DNA of 64,000 nucleotides. Source: Cytophagales bacterium (lineage in GTDB: Bacteria > Bacteroidota > Bacteroidia > Cytophagales > Bernardetiaceae). The notes beneath the pieces are model-generated. The model did no database searches and was not told the origin of the DNA. It worked only from the letters and a program-made list of their open reading frames with translations. Within the stretch, counting starts at the first letter, position 1. Every line of letters begins with the position of its first letter. Positions 44,099 through 53,576 of the stretch are shown one piece after another. A program made the translations under genes and the position numbers. The DNA lies in NCBI GenBank assembly GCA_013299045.1, contig JAAFJX010000001.1, positions 62,001 to 126,000 of the forward strand. Direction: 5' to 3'.

Positions 44099-45658
44099 AT
44101 GATGAGTACCATTTATAGTTTAAGTGTCATTGGCATTCTGGCATCGCTGCTGCTCATTTATAGAGCTTCTGCCACCACACAAAGCACCAAGGCGGGTAAG
44201 TATCTGCTTGGAGGCTCTTTATTTATTTTCTTATTTTCCTTATTCTTTAAGGATGGTGGCCTCTTGAGTATGGCTTTTTCAGCAGGACGCGACCTTGCCA
44301 TTATTGGTGTGGCCGCCCTTGTTTTGAACCGAGCCGTTCGCAAAGTTTGGACTATGGTTGTAGCGGCTATTTTGCTCTATGGCGTTACGCACGTACTGCA
44401 TTTCAGTATTCCGTCTTTTTTTGAAGACCTTTTCAACTTTGATAGCAAGCAGACTGAAGAGTGTTGTGAGGTGAACTCTAAATGGGACGCTGACGCTGAA
44501 ATTCTGGTGGATATTAAAAGTGGCTACTCGGCTAGCGACTTAGAAGCGCATTTGGCTGATTACAACGTGAGCCTTCGCCCAGCTTTTACAAAACCTAAGA
44601 ATGCAGAGTACAGCGAAATTGATGACTACTTTGCTGTTGATGTGCCACAGGAAAAACTTGCCTACGTAGAAGACATCATTGGTTCTATACGCAACTCTGG
44701 TATGGCCGAAGGAGTGGAAATGAACGAAATGCTTTCTGCCACACCCATTATTGAAGAAAACCCTACTGCCAACTTTAAAACAGGCATTAATACAAACGAC
44801 CCCGATGTCAGCAAGCAATGGGGCATGGAAACCATGAAAGTAGCAGCTCTTTACGAGTGGTTGAAAGGTAAAAAGCCCGTTAAGAAAGCAAAAATTGCTA
44901 TTTTAGATACAGGGGTAGAAGCAGACCACGAAGACCTTGCCGACAATTTTGTATCTATTGATTCTGACCATGATAGCGACAAATTAGGGCACGGCACACA
45001 TTGCGCTGGTATTGCAGCAGCAGTTTCTGGTAACGGCAAAGGCATTGCGTCTTTGGCACCCAATACTGGTTTTGTGGAAGTTACAAGCATCAAAGTACTG
45101 TCTGATGAAGGCTCTGGCACTCAGCAAGGTATCATTGATGGCATCATTCAGGCCGCCGATGAAGGCGCTGATGTTATTTCGCTCTCATTAGGCGGTATGT
45201 CCACAGACGATAGCCAACGTGCTTATTCAGAAGCAGTTAAGTATGCAAATAAAGCGGGCGCTATTGTGGTGGCTGCTGCTGGTAACTCTAGCGACGATAC
45301 GCATTACTACGCGCCAGCAAACTCAGATGGCATCATCGCGGTTACGGCTGTAGGCCCAGACATGAAACTTGCCAGTTTCTCTAACTATTTTGAGGGGACT
45401 ATTGAAATGGGTTTGGCTGCCCCTGGTGTAGAAATTTATGCCACTTATCCAAACAATGGCTACCGCTTTCTGTCTGGCACTTCTATGGCAACGCCTTACG
45501 TAGCTGGTCTGCTCGGTATGATGAAAGCCTTTAATCCTGACATTACGACTCAGGAAGCCTACAAAATTTTGAACGAAACAGGCTTAGAAACACCATCGAA
45601 GGCATCTAGCGGCGCATTCATACAACCTCTGGCAGCTATACAAGCAGCAGCAAAGTAA
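44099..45658 (+). CDS. Membrane-anchored subtilisin-like serine protease (S8)
   Basis: 519 residues. The N-terminus has four predicted membrane helices (about 6-22, 35-50, 60-78, 84-102), then a vicinal Cys pair (ECC, 121-123), a propeptide/I9-like domain (130-215), and a complete S8 domain: Asp270 in AILDTGVEADHEDL, His298 in GHGTHCAGI, oxyanion Asn396 in AAAGNSS, and Ser462 in SGTSMATPYVAG. All catalytic residues are intact. A polytopic anchor in front of a subtilase is unusual; most are secreted with a cleavable signal. Own promoter and terminator. Confidence 0.9.
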   Translation: MMSTIYSLSVIGILASLLLIYRASATTQSTKAGKYLLGGSLFIFLFSLFFKDGGLLSMAFSAGRDLAIIGVAALVLNRAVRKVWTMVVAAILLYGVTHVLHFSIPSFFEDLFNFDSKQTEECCEVNSKWDADAEILVDIKSGYSASDLEAHLADYNVSLRPAFTKPKNAEYSEIDDYFAVDVPQEKLAYVEDIIGSIRNSGMAEGVEMNEMLSATPIIEENPTANFKTGINTNDPDVSKQWGMETMKVAALYEWLKGKKPVKKAKIAILDTGVEADHEDLADNFVSIDSDHDSDKLGHGTHCAGIAAAVSGNGKGIASLAPNTGFVEVTSIKVLSDEGSGTQQGIIDGIIQAADEGADVISLSLGGMSTDDSQRAYSEAVKYANKAGAIVVAAAGNSSDDTHYYAPANSDGIIAVTAVGPDMKLASFSNYFEGTIEMGLAAPGVEIYATYPNNGYRFLSGTSMATPYVAGLLGMMKAFNPDITTQEAYKILNETGLETPSKASSGAFIQPLAAIQAAAK

Positions 45659-45683
45659 ATTTTTGCTTTCCAATTTTACATTT

Positions 45684-45726
45684 CAAACGGATTTTTGCGT
45701 TGAAAGCAAAAGTCCGTTTGCTTTTT
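45684..45726 (+). terminator. Terminator of the subtilase gene
   Basis: 15-base stem with one mismatch: CAAACGGATTTTTGC (45684-45698) / GCAAAAGTCCGTTTG (45706-45720), loop of 7, followed by CTTTTT. It lies 26 bases after the stop codon. Confidence 0.78.
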
Positions 45727-45743
45727 AGGGCTAATACTTACAT

Positions 45744-46487
45744 ATGAAAAAAATTCTTGCTGTTATCCCTGCGCGCTATGCCTCAACGCGCTTTCCTGCC
45801 AAAATGCTCGCTGATATTATGGGCAAAACTCTCATTCAGCGTGTTTACGAGCAGGTTGCTCAAGTGCCTAACTTACACAAGGTTGTCATTGCCACTGACC
45901 ATCCGCTCATAGAAGCTGAAAGCAAGCGTTTTGGGGCTGAAGTCCTGATGACTGCGGAGCATCACCCTAGCGGGACAGACCGCATTCAGGAGGCTTACAC
46001 ACTACTAGCAGAACATTTTGACTACATCATCAACATACAGGGCGACGAGCCTTTTATTAAGCCAGAGCAAATTGCGATGCTCGTTCAGCTTATCGTAGAG
46101 AGCCATGCGCCCATTGCCACACTCGTACACGCCATAAAACACGAAACAGATTTAACAAACCCCAATGTTGTAAAAGTGGTTTTTGACAAGGAACATTTTG
46201 CACTCTATTTTTCACGTAACTGCTTGCCTTATCTGCGCGGACATGAAAGCGGCGAATGGCTCAAAAAGCATCATTTTTATAGACACATAGGCCTTTATGC
46301 CTACCGCACCGATACTTTGGCACAAATTACAAAACTAAAAACCTCCTACTTGGAGCAAGCAGAGCAACTAGAGCAACTCCGCTGGCTAGAAAATGGCTTC
46401 CGAATCAAAGTTGGCGTTACCCCACATAGCAGCCAAGGGATTGATACACCCGAAGACTTAGAAATGGTGCTGAAAACTCACTTGTAA
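45744..46487 (+). CDS. kdsB: CMP-KDO synthetase
   Basis: 3-deoxy-manno-octulosonate cytidylyltransferase: CTP + KDO to CMP-KDO for the inner core of lipopolysaccharide. 247 residues. Signature AVIPARYASTRFPAKML at the nucleotide-binding N-terminus, then IATDHPLIEAE, MTAEHHPSGTDRIQEA, INIQGDEPFIKPEQI, FSRNCLPYLR and HIGLYAYR. It indicates a Gram-negative cell with KDO-containing LPS. Convergent with rfbD. Confidence 0.96.
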   Translation: MKKILAVIPARYASTRFPAKMLADIMGKTLIQRVYEQVAQVPNLHKVVIATDHPLIEAESKRFGAEVLMTAEHHPSGTDRIQEAYTLLAEHFDYIINIQGDEPFIKPEQIAMLVQLIVESHAPIATLVHAIKHETDLTNPNVVKVVFDKEHFALYFSRNCLPYLRGHESGEWLKKHHFYRHIGLYAYRTDTLAQITKLKTSYLEQAEQLEQLRWLENGFRIKVGVTPHSSQGIDTPEDLEMVLKTHL

Positions 46488-46508
46488 TTCCTCTTGTTAA
46501 AGCCCTGC

Positions 46509-47366
46509 TTATTCGCTATCTATCGTCTCCCTGATACATTTTTCTAAGCTGTCCTGCCAATGCGGAATGACGATGCCCAAAGCAGCCTTTATCTTGCTTT
46601 TGTCTAATACACTGTAAGCTGGGCGCTTGGCCGGAGTGGGGTAATCTTTGGTTAAAATAGGTTTGACTGTACATTGAAGGCTCTCTAGCTTCATAATGGC
46701 CACAGCAAAGTCATACCAAGATACTGCACCTTCATTAGAATAATGATAAATACCACCGTTCATATCAGCTCTTTGTGCCATGATTAGCAGAACCTGGGCG
46801 AGGTCTGGCGCACAGGTAGGAGTTCCTATTTGGTCATAGACTACGCCTATTTCAGAACGCTCACGCCCTAAGCGGCGCATGGTGGTCAAGAAATTTTTGC
46901 CTACAAGAGAATAAAGCCAAGAGGTACGTACAACTATAGCCTCAGGATAGGTTTGGAGCAACAGTTCCTCCCCTCTTCTCTTACTTTGCCCATAAATGCT
47001 GCCGGGTGTAGTTGTGTGGGTTTCTTGGAGGGGTGTATTGGCGTAGCCATCAAACACAAAATCTGTAGAGCAATGAATAAGCCTTACTCCATGTTGCTTA
47101 CAAATGCGTGCTAATAAGTTTGGAACGCAGCAATTCAACAGAAAAGACTGATAAACATCATTTTCAGCAGCATCTACTGCTGTGTAAGCCGAGGTGTTGA
47201 TGCACACCTTTATCTGTTGCTGCTCTATGAATTGAACAATGCGCTCCTCGTCAGTAAGTGGTAGTTCGCTGGAGCTAGTCCAAACAAACTTGGTTTTTTG
47301 TGTTTTAGCAATCTGCTGCAAGCATTGCCCCAACTGCCCCTTAGCGCCAGTAACCCAAATGACCAT
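46509..47366 (-). CDS. rfbD: dTDP-4-dehydrorhamnose reductase
   Basis: Last step of dTDP-L-rhamnose synthesis. 285 residues from ATG 47366 (MVIWVTGAKGQLGQCLQ); the longer frame would put 20 extra residues ahead of the Rossmann motif. Features: TGAKGQLG nucleotide loop, INTSAYTAVDAAE, STDFVFDGYANTPLQE, catalytic YGQSKRRGEELL and RTSWLYS. The other rml/rfb genes are not adjacent. Function in surface polysaccharide synthesis. Confidence 0.93.
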   Translation of the reverse strand: MVIWVTGAKGQLGQCLQQIAKTQKTKFVWTSSSELPLTDEERIVQFIEQQQIKVCINTSAYTAVDAAENDVYQSFLLNCCVPNLLARICKQHGVRLIHCSTDFVFDGYANTPLQETHTTTPGSIYGQSKRRGEELLLQTYPEAIVVRTSWLYSLVGKNFLTTMRRLGRERSEIGVVYDQIGTPTCAPDLAQVLLIMAQRADMNGGIYHYSNEGAVSWYDFAVAIMKLESLQCTVKPILTKDYPTPAKRPAYSVLDKSKIKAALGIVIPHWQDSLEKCIRETIDSE

Positions 47367-47719
47367 AGTGTTATGATTTACAATTTTAATAAGAAACCTG
47401 CCATATAAAAAACGGAAAATAAACAAGTTTATTCCTTAAACTGAATACTAAATGCAACAAAGAATACAGACCAACGCTGCCGTTCGAACTATCCCTGTTT
47501 CTTATTGACAATAAACCAACGAATCAAACGTATTAGAAAACAGAAAATGGTAGCTTTTTTGAAAGATATACGCTCCAAGCGGATATTTTAAGGCTTCCGC
47601 GTATCATTTTACCAAATAAACACTATTTTTGCGGATTATATAATAACAGGAGGTATAACTGTTCGGCTATTTATGCCTTGCGTTTTGCTCTATTACCCTA
47701 TCCTATAGCCGTTTGTAGT
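47367..47719. other. 353-bp divergent intergenic region
   Basis: Lies between rfbD and corA. TATTTTTG at 47624-47631 is a possible -7 box for corA. An imperfect inverted repeat built on GATATACGC ... GCGTATC (about 47565-47606) precedes it. An AGGAGGT at 47648 is too far from the start to serve translation. No gene seen. Confidence 0.4.
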
Positions 47720-48631
47720 ATGATAAAGCATATTTCTGATGCCGCTGCTGGCTTTCAATGGGTGGATATTATTACTTTCTCTCCAGACGAATTGCGCGAA
47801 GTGGCCAGAGAGTATCGCCTGCCAGTAGGTGTTGTTAAAGACTGCCTATCACCCAGCCACTTGCCTAAGGCAGAGCGAATAGGAGAAGTTGTATTCATTG
47901 TAACACGTTATGCAGACACTTCCTCACACGAGGAGGCTGAAACCATACAGTCTCTTACCAACAAAATAGCCATTTTTGTAACAGATACACACGTGGTGAG
48001 CATTCACCGAGCCGAAGCCAGTTATTTGAACATTCTGAAGTCAGACTGGGAGAAAGGGAAACAGTACAAGTATCAGTCCCAAGAACATCTCGTTAATAAA
48101 ATTATAGATGAAACGCTCCGAACTTACGTACAAATTCTCAAGTCGCTTGAAGAAAAAATAGACAAGTACGAGCAACTAATGTTTGACGACAAGAAAACCA
48201 ATACAGTCATTCGCAGGCTCTACTCTCTAAAAAGGCGCGCCTCAGTTTTCAAAAGACTACTTTCACATACCAAAGATTTGATTCGTTCCTACAACAAAAT
48301 TGCGGGTGATGGCGACTTGTACGGCCACGACCTCATTGGTGTAGCGGAGTCTATACATGAGTTTGCAGACGAACTTAGTGAAAATATTTCCAATTTGCTG
48401 AACTTACAGCTGGGCTTGGCCTCTAACCGTACGAACGATATTATGAACGTCTTAACGTTGTACTCGGCCTTTTTTATGCCTATGACCTTTATTACAGGCA
48501 TCTATGGGATGAACTTTGAAAATATGCCCGAACTCAAAACAAGTTATGGATATTTCGTGGCGCTGATGGTAATGGCCTCGGTAGCTTCGGGTATTTTCTT
48601 CTGGTTCAAGAAAAAAGGCTGGATTCGCTAA
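47720..48631 (+). CDS. corA: CorA-family divalent cation transporter
   Basis: Magnesium/cobalt channel of 303 residues, starting at ATG 47720 (MIKHISDAAAGFQWVDI); the upstream TTG extension is unlikely. A long cytoplasmic alpha/beta funnel and stalk helices (KSLEEKIDKYEQLMF...) are followed by two C-terminal membrane helices, with the selectivity motif YGMNFENMPE between them. The basic end (WFKKKGWIR) matches the cytosolic basic ring. Monocistronic. Confidence 0.92.
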   Translation: MIKHISDAAAGFQWVDIITFSPDELREVAREYRLPVGVVKDCLSPSHLPKAERIGEVVFIVTRYADTSSHEEAETIQSLTNKIAIFVTDTHVVSIHRAEASYLNILKSDWEKGKQYKYQSQEHLVNKIIDETLRTYVQILKSLEEKIDKYEQLMFDDKKTNTVIRRLYSLKRRASVFKRLLSHTKDLIRSYNKIAGDGDLYGHDLIGVAESIHEFADELSENISNLLNLQLGLASNRTNDIMNVLTLYSAFFMPMTFITGIYGMNFENMPELKTSYGYFVALMVMASVASGIFFWFKKKGWIR

Positions 48632-48716
48632 AAAGTAGTTTTGTATCGCTCTTGACTCAAACCAAGAACTACAACTTGAGCTGGTACTGGATAGTCCGCT
48701 CTGCACACAAAGGCTA

Positions 48717-49238
48717 CTAATCAAGCACTTTAAGGAATATAGCATCAAAGTTAGGATACCTATTGAGTACTGGTTTTCCCTCTACCCACGCGCAGTTTTT
48801 TTGCATCAAAAGTATCAGCTCTCTGGCATCAGAGTGTTTATTCAAGGCCAAAAGTGCTTCAGCGCGCTTAAACCATGCCAAAAATAAAACGATGCGAAAG
48901 GGCAACAACTCGGCCTCTGTGAATGTAGAAAAGTGGTTTATTACAAAAAGTGCATACTGGCTGGCTATGTCTGGCCTGCCGCGTTGTAAAAACAAGGTAG
49001 AAAAGTGTAGCTGACAAAAAATACGCAAAGAATCGCTGTTTTCGGTTTCGTCTTTGGCAAAAAGGACGAGCGTTTGGCTGAGGGCTTCCTCATGCGCTTG
49101 TATCTGTACGAGCGAGTCTATCTGACGCACAAGCTGTGAAATAGCCCTTTTTTTGACAGTTGCTGCCCCTTCTTGCGCCCAAGCCTTGCCGAACCCAAGA
49201 GCAAAGATAAAAACCAAGACTATGCGTATTAAAAACAC
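48717..49238 (-). CDS. Secreted helical protein of unknown function
   Basis: 173 residues with a signal peptide (MFLIRIVLVFIFALGFGKAWA). The mature part is alpha-helical with TPR-like pairs (LVQIQAHEEALSQTLVLF, GRPDIASQYALFVI, WFKRAEALLALNKHSDARELILLM). It begins 13 bases after the mnmG stop on the same strand, so it is probably in that operon, without an evident functional link. Confidence 0.65.
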   Translation of the reverse strand: MFLIRIVLVFIFALGFGKAWAQEGAATVKKRAISQLVRQIDSLVQIQAHEEALSQTLVLFAKDETENSDSLRIFCQLHFSTLFLQRGRPDIASQYALFVINHFSTFTEAELLPFRIVLFLAWFKRAEALLALNKHSDARELILLMQKNCAWVEGKPVLNRYPNFDAIFLKVLD

Positions 49239-49251
49239 AGGTTACAAGGGG

Positions 49252-51120
49252 TTATTTATCCAAATATACCATCAAAATAGCAATGTCGGCGGGGCTTATA
49301 CCACTGATACGTGAGGCTTGGCCTAGCGTGCGGGGCTGTATCTGGATGAGCTTGGAGCGGGCTTCATTTGAAAGCGCTTTGATGGCCTCATAGTCCAATC
49401 GGTTTTGAATATGCACGTGTTCCAGCTTTTTCATTTTATCTACCATAGCCCTTTCTTTTTCCAAATAATGACCGTATTTCAGATTAATTTCGGCTTGCTC
49501 AAGCGCTTCGTGGCTAAATGAACTTAATGCGTCAGTGAGGGCAGCGCTGGTCTGGAGCAAGTGTTTTACGTCCATCTGTGGGCGACGGAGAAGCTCGCTC
49601 GCTTTATTTTTTTGTTTCATATCCGCAGAGCCTACTTTTTGCAAGATAGCATTGGCTTCGTGTGGGTCTATACTGACCTCCTCGAGTATCTTGGTGGCCT
49701 TCTCAATTTGCACTTGCTTAATAAGCACATCGTTGAGGCGCTGGCTACTGGCCAAACCAATGGCGTGGCCTTTTTCCGTCAGGCGCAAATCGGCGTTGTC
49801 TTGGCGCAACATGAGCCTGAACTCTGCTCGCGACGTAAACATACGGTAAGGCTCGTCTGTGCCTTTGTGCACCAAATCGTCAATCAGAACGCCAATATAG
49901 GCTTCAGACCTGTCCAAAACAAAGGCTTCTCGTTCGTGGTTTTTGAGGTGGGCATTGATGCCAGCCATCAAACCTTGGCAAGCAGCTTCTTCATAACCCG
50001 TAGTGCCGTTGATTTGCCCTGCAAAATACAGGTTCTCAATGAGCTTAGTTTCTAGGGTTTCTTTGAGCTGGGTGGGCGGGAAATAATCGTATTCAATGGC
50101 GTAGCCTGGGCGGAACATTTTGGCCTTTTCAAAGCCAGGAATGAGCCTAAGAGCCTTGTACTGAATGCCCTCTGGCAGAGATGTAGAGAAGCCATTGACG
50201 TAAATTTCTACGGTGTTCCAGCCCTCTGGCTCTACAAAAATTTGGTGGCGGTCGCGGTCAGAAAATCGGCTTATTTTATCTTCAATAGAAGGGCAATAAC
50301 GCGGCCCCAGCCCTTGTATGCGCCCTGCATACATAGGCGATTTATCAAACCCTTCTTTGAGCAGTTCGTGTACAGCAGTGTTGGTGTAAGTAATAAAACA
50401 ACTTTTTTGTTCTTTGAGAGGCTGGGTTTCGGCAGAATAGGAGAACTTAGACGGATTTTCGTCCCCTGCTTGCTCTTGCATAGCTTCGTAGTTGAGCGTG
50501 CGGCCATCAATACGCGGAGGTGTACCTGTTTTCATGCGTCCGCTTTCAAAACCTAGGCTCTCAAGCTGTGCGGTTAGACCAAGCGAAGCACGTTCCCCCG
50601 CACGTCCTCCCCCAAAATTTTTTTCGCCGATGTGAATGAGACCGTTCAAGAAAGTACCATTGGTCAGAATAACTGATTTGCCAAAAAACTCTACGCCCAT
50701 TTGAGTACGAATGCCCAAAACTCGGCCATCTTTTACCAAAAGAGCCTCTACAGTTTCTTGCCACATATCCACAAACTGGTTGCGCTCCAAAGCCAAGCGC
50801 CACTCTTCGGCAAAACGCATCCGGTCGCTCTGGCAGCGTGGACTCCACATGGCAGCGCCTTTGGAGCGGTTCAGCATACGGAACTGTATCATGGTTTTGT
50901 CCGAAAGAATGCCCGAAAGACCTCCCAGCGCATCAATCTCGCGCACAATCTGTCCTTTAGCCACGCCACCCATAGCAGGATTACAGCTCATTTGCCCTAT
51001 GGTTTGCATATTCATTGTAACCAAAAGCACACGCGAACCCATTTGTGCAGCCGCATGAGCCGCTTCGCAGCCAGCATGACCAGCCCCCACCACAATCACA
51101 TCATATTCCTGTACCATCAT
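49252..51120 (-). CDS. mnmG: tRNA uridine-5-carboxymethylaminomethyl modification enzyme MnmG
   Basis: FAD/NADH-dependent subunit of the MnmE-MnmG complex that modifies U34 of tRNAs reading NNA/NNG codons. 622 residues, standard. FAD fingerprint VVGAGHAGCEAAHAAA, then SCNPAMGGVAKGQIVREIDALGG, the MnmG signature LKTGTPPR (as MKTGTPPRIDGR), and GINGTTGYEEAACQGLMAGINA near the centre. Expressed from its own upstream region, where TACCTTTG (51214-51221, minus strand) is a -7 candidate. Confidence 0.97.
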   Translation of the reverse strand: MMVQEYDVIVVGAGHAGCEAAHAAAQMGSRVLLVTMNMQTIGQMSCNPAMGGVAKGQIVREIDALGGLSGILSDKTMIQFRMLNRSKGAAMWSPRCQSDRMRFAEEWRLALERNQFVDMWQETVEALLVKDGRVLGIRTQMGVEFFGKSVILTNGTFLNGLIHIGEKNFGGGRAGERASLGLTAQLESLGFESGRMKTGTPPRIDGRTLNYEAMQEQAGDENPSKFSYSAETQPLKEQKSCFITYTNTAVHELLKEGFDKSPMYAGRIQGLGPRYCPSIEDKISRFSDRDRHQIFVEPEGWNTVEIYVNGFSTSLPEGIQYKALRLIPGFEKAKMFRPGYAIEYDYFPPTQLKETLETKLIENLYFAGQINGTTGYEEAACQGLMAGINAHLKNHEREAFVLDRSEAYIGVLIDDLVHKGTDEPYRMFTSRAEFRLMLRQDNADLRLTEKGHAIGLASSQRLNDVLIKQVQIEKATKILEEVSIDPHEANAILQKVGSADMKQKNKASELLRRPQMDVKHLLQTSAALTDALSSFSHEALEQAEINLKYGHYLEKERAMVDKMKKLEHVHIQNRLDYEAIKALSNEARSKLIQIQPRTLGQASRISGISPADIAILMVYLDK

Positions 51121-51518
51121 TTCTGCTTCAGTTGTTGTATGTTGTTTTTATTCTTTTGGGCTACTCTTACACACCCTACACTTTTTAAGTTCCGACCTTC
51201 CTGTTTTTCAGCACAAAGGTACGAAAAAATAAGCTAACTGGATAAACATAAATTATTTCAGAGTAAGATAAGCATTGAGAAAGGCCCATAGCAAGGACAT
51301 AAAAAGCAAATGAAGTGCGTCTTCTAAACAAACCAACACAGGTTTAACAAATATTAATAATCATCTTTCATAACGGATTGCTAACTTTGCGCGTTTAAAT
51401 AACAAAGTGCATTGTAAGTATGAGGTTCTTAGAGCTGTGCTGCCATGCGCAACGTTTTGATTTTTTTTTGGTCTTTGATACACAACGTTTATGAACCATT
51501 GATTTAAATGCTAATGCC
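51121..51518. other. 398-bp divergent intergenic region with two -7 candidates
   Basis: Minus-strand TACCTTTG (51214-51221) would serve mnmG and plus-strand TAACTTTG (51382-51389) the DUF3108 gene; neither has a TTG at the preferred -33 distance. No ORF or RNA gene recognised in between. Confidence 0.45.
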
Positions 51519-52319
51519 ATGAGACGGATAACGGCTTTACTCCCTTTAATTTTACTACTCTCCTCTGCTTTTGTTATGGTTGGCGACGACTACCGCGTAC
51601 TAAAATACAACAAATTTGAGTTAGGCGAAACCATGAAATATAGTTGCCACTACGGGTTCATCAGTGCCGCCGAAGCAACTATTACCCTGGATAAACAACT
51701 CCATACTATTAACAACCGCCCTTGTTATAAAGTGGATATTCTTGGTAAAACTACCGGCGCTTTTCGGCTGGGTATGAAGGTGGACGACCTTTGGCAATCT
51801 TATGTGGATTGTGAGGCTGTGGTGCCGCATCGTTTTTATCGCAGCGTCAAAGAAAATAAGTACCGCAAAGTGGAAACCGTTTACTTTGACCAATTGTCTG
51901 GCAAAACCGTTGTAAAATCTACCACCAACCAGAACCCAGAAAAAACAGAGTACTTTACTGCCCCAAAGAATGCGCAGGACATGGTGAGCGGCTACTATTA
52001 CCTACGTACCATAGACTATAATTCTATGGCTAAAGGAACAATGATTACTGTACCGGCCTTTTTTGAAAATGAAAGCTACTCTTTTAAAGTGCGTTACTTG
52101 GGTAAGGAAAAAATAAAAACAAAAGTAGGGACATTCACTGCCATTGTTCTACAACCATCTATGCCTGAAAATGACCTTTTTGACGGTAAAGATGCTATCA
52201 AATGCTGGATTTCGGACGACCTCTACCGCGTGCCGCTTAAAGTGCGCGCTGAAATGCTTATAGGCGGCATAGAGCTAGAAATTACCAGCTATAAAAACAA
52301 CAGAGTTGTTTGGAAGTAG
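51519..52319 (+). CDS. DUF3108 family secreted protein
   Basis: 266 residues with an N-terminal hydrophobic export signal (ITALLPLILLLSSAFVMV). Typical DUF3108 beta-barrel-like sequence: FELGETMKYSCHYGFISAAEATITL, CYKVDILGKTTG, VDDLWQSYVDCEAVVPHRFYRSVKE, QDMVSGYYYLRTIDYNSMAKG, FKVRYLGKEKIKTKVGTFTAIVLQP, AIKCWISDDLYRVPLKVRAEMLIGGIELEI. Periplasmic, function unknown, probably lipid or outer-membrane related by fold. The next gene is fabH, 149 bases away. Confidence 0.82.
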   Translation: MRRITALLPLILLLSSAFVMVGDDYRVLKYNKFELGETMKYSCHYGFISAAEATITLDKQLHTINNRPCYKVDILGKTTGAFRLGMKVDDLWQSYVDCEAVVPHRFYRSVKENKYRKVETVYFDQLSGKTVVKSTTNQNPEKTEYFTAPKNAQDMVSGYYYLRTIDYNSMAKGTMITVPAFFENESYSFKVRYLGKEKIKTKVGTFTAIVLQPSMPENDLFDGKDAIKCWISDDLYRVPLKVRAEMLIGGIELEITSYKNNRVVWK

Positions 52320-52468
52320 GCATTGCGGCAAAGCAAGCATGGCATTTGGGGTGATTGTTTGGGCTGCAACACCTGACTTTATTTTTTGATTGACTCAGCA
52401 CTTTGTTTGGGTATTCAAAGATGTTTGCTACATTGCAGCCTTATATCTCAAAATATTTTCAGCATACT

Positions 52469-53476
52469 ATGAGTAAGGTCAGAGCCGCTATTACGGGCAT
52501 ACACGCCTATGTTCCCGAATATGTACTTACTAACAAAGAGCTAGAGGTCATGGTGGACACCACCGACGAATGGATACTTGAACGAACAGGCATCAAAGAG
52601 CGGCGCATACTCAAAGGTGAAGGGCTAGGGACATCCTTTATGGCCATTAAAGCGGCTCAAGGACTTTTAGAAAAGACTAACACCGACCCCAAAGACATTG
52701 GTTTGGTCATTATGGCCACCACCACACCCGATATGCTCTTTCCCGCTACGGCCAATCTGGTATCGCATGGTATAGGCGCAACAAACGCATTTGGGTTTGA
52801 CTTGCAAGCAGCGTGTTCAGGGTTTATTTTTGCACTCACAACTGGCTCACAGTACATAGAAAATGGCTTTGCAAAAAAAGTGTTGGTACTGGGCGGAGAT
52901 AAAATGTCCTCTATTTTGGACTACCAAGACCGCAGCACTTGCGTCATTTTTGGCGATGGTGTAGGAGCTATTTTACTTGAACCCAACACTGAGGGCTTAG
53001 GTTTGCAAGATGCGCTCCTATGCTCAGACGGTTCTGGGCAAGAATATTTGTACATGAAAGCAGGAGGAAGTCGCTATCCGCCCACAGCAGAAACAGTGGC
53101 CAAACGTGAACATTTTGTTACACAGCACGGTGCAGCTGTTTTCAAACACGCTGTTCAGAATATGTCGGACGTGGCACAAAAAGTGATGACACGCAACAAT
53201 CTAACTCACAGCGACATTGCCTATTTGGTGCCGCATCAAGCCAATAAGAGAATCATTGAGTCCACTGCTGGCCGTTTGGGTCTCAGTATGGAAAAGGTAC
53301 TTGTTAATATTCATAAATTCGGCAATACTACTAGTGGTACTATTCCGCTTTGCTTGTGGGAACATCGGAATTTGTTTAAACCCAACGATAATTTGCTTTT
53401 GGTTGCTTTTGGTGGGGGCTTTACTTGGGGTGCTATTTACCTGAAGTGGGCAATTACAGAAAAGGACGAAAACTAA
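52469..53476 (+). CDS. fabH: 3-oxoacyl-ACP synthase III (KAS III)
   Basis: Starts fatty-acid synthesis by condensing acetyl-CoA with malonyl-ACP. 335 residues from ATG 52469 (MSKVRAAITGIHAYVPE); the longer frame is not needed. The catalytic triad is in place: Cys116 in QAACSGF, His256 in VPHQANKRI, Asn286 in KFGNTTSG. TTDEWILERTGIKERR is the KAS III N-terminal signature. plsX and acpP are not adjacent, so it may be one of several paralogues. Confidence 0.94.
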   Translation: MSKVRAAITGIHAYVPEYVLTNKELEVMVDTTDEWILERTGIKERRILKGEGLGTSFMAIKAAQGLLEKTNTDPKDIGLVIMATTTPDMLFPATANLVSHGIGATNAFGFDLQAACSGFIFALTTGSQYIENGFAKKVLVLGGDKMSSILDYQDRSTCVIFGDGVGAILLEPNTEGLGLQDALLCSDGSGQEYLYMKAGGSRYPPTAETVAKREHFVTQHGAAVFKHAVQNMSDVAQKVMTRNNLTHSDIAYLVPHQANKRIIESTAGRLGLSMEKVLVNIHKFGNTTSGTIPLCLWEHRNLFKPNDNLLLVAFGGGFTWGAIYLKWAITEKDEN

Positions 53477-53504
53477 CCCATTTTTTTAAAGTGCAAGCAC
53501 AACG

Positions 53505-53550
53505 AAAAATAACATTTGAAAGCCTCAATAATCTTCCAAATGTTATTTTT
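53505..53550. terminator. Bidirectional terminator between fabH and the dehydrogenase
   Basis: Perfect 14-base inverted repeat AAAAATAACATTTG (53505-53518) / CAAATGTTATTTTT (53537-53550) lying between two convergent genes and ending in U runs in both directions. Confidence 0.8.
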
Positions 53551-53576
53551 TGTTTGTTATACCTAAGTCCCTAATT

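Noticed and set aside
47471-47485. GTTCGAAC resembling a tRNA T-loop
   Set aside because: No acceptor, D or anticodon stem can be built around it.
47648-47654. AGGAGGT, a perfect Shine-Dalgarno-like sequence
   Set aside because: It is 66 bases from the corA ATG and the nearest ATG (47673) opens only an 11-codon frame; Bacteroidota generally do not rely on such sites.
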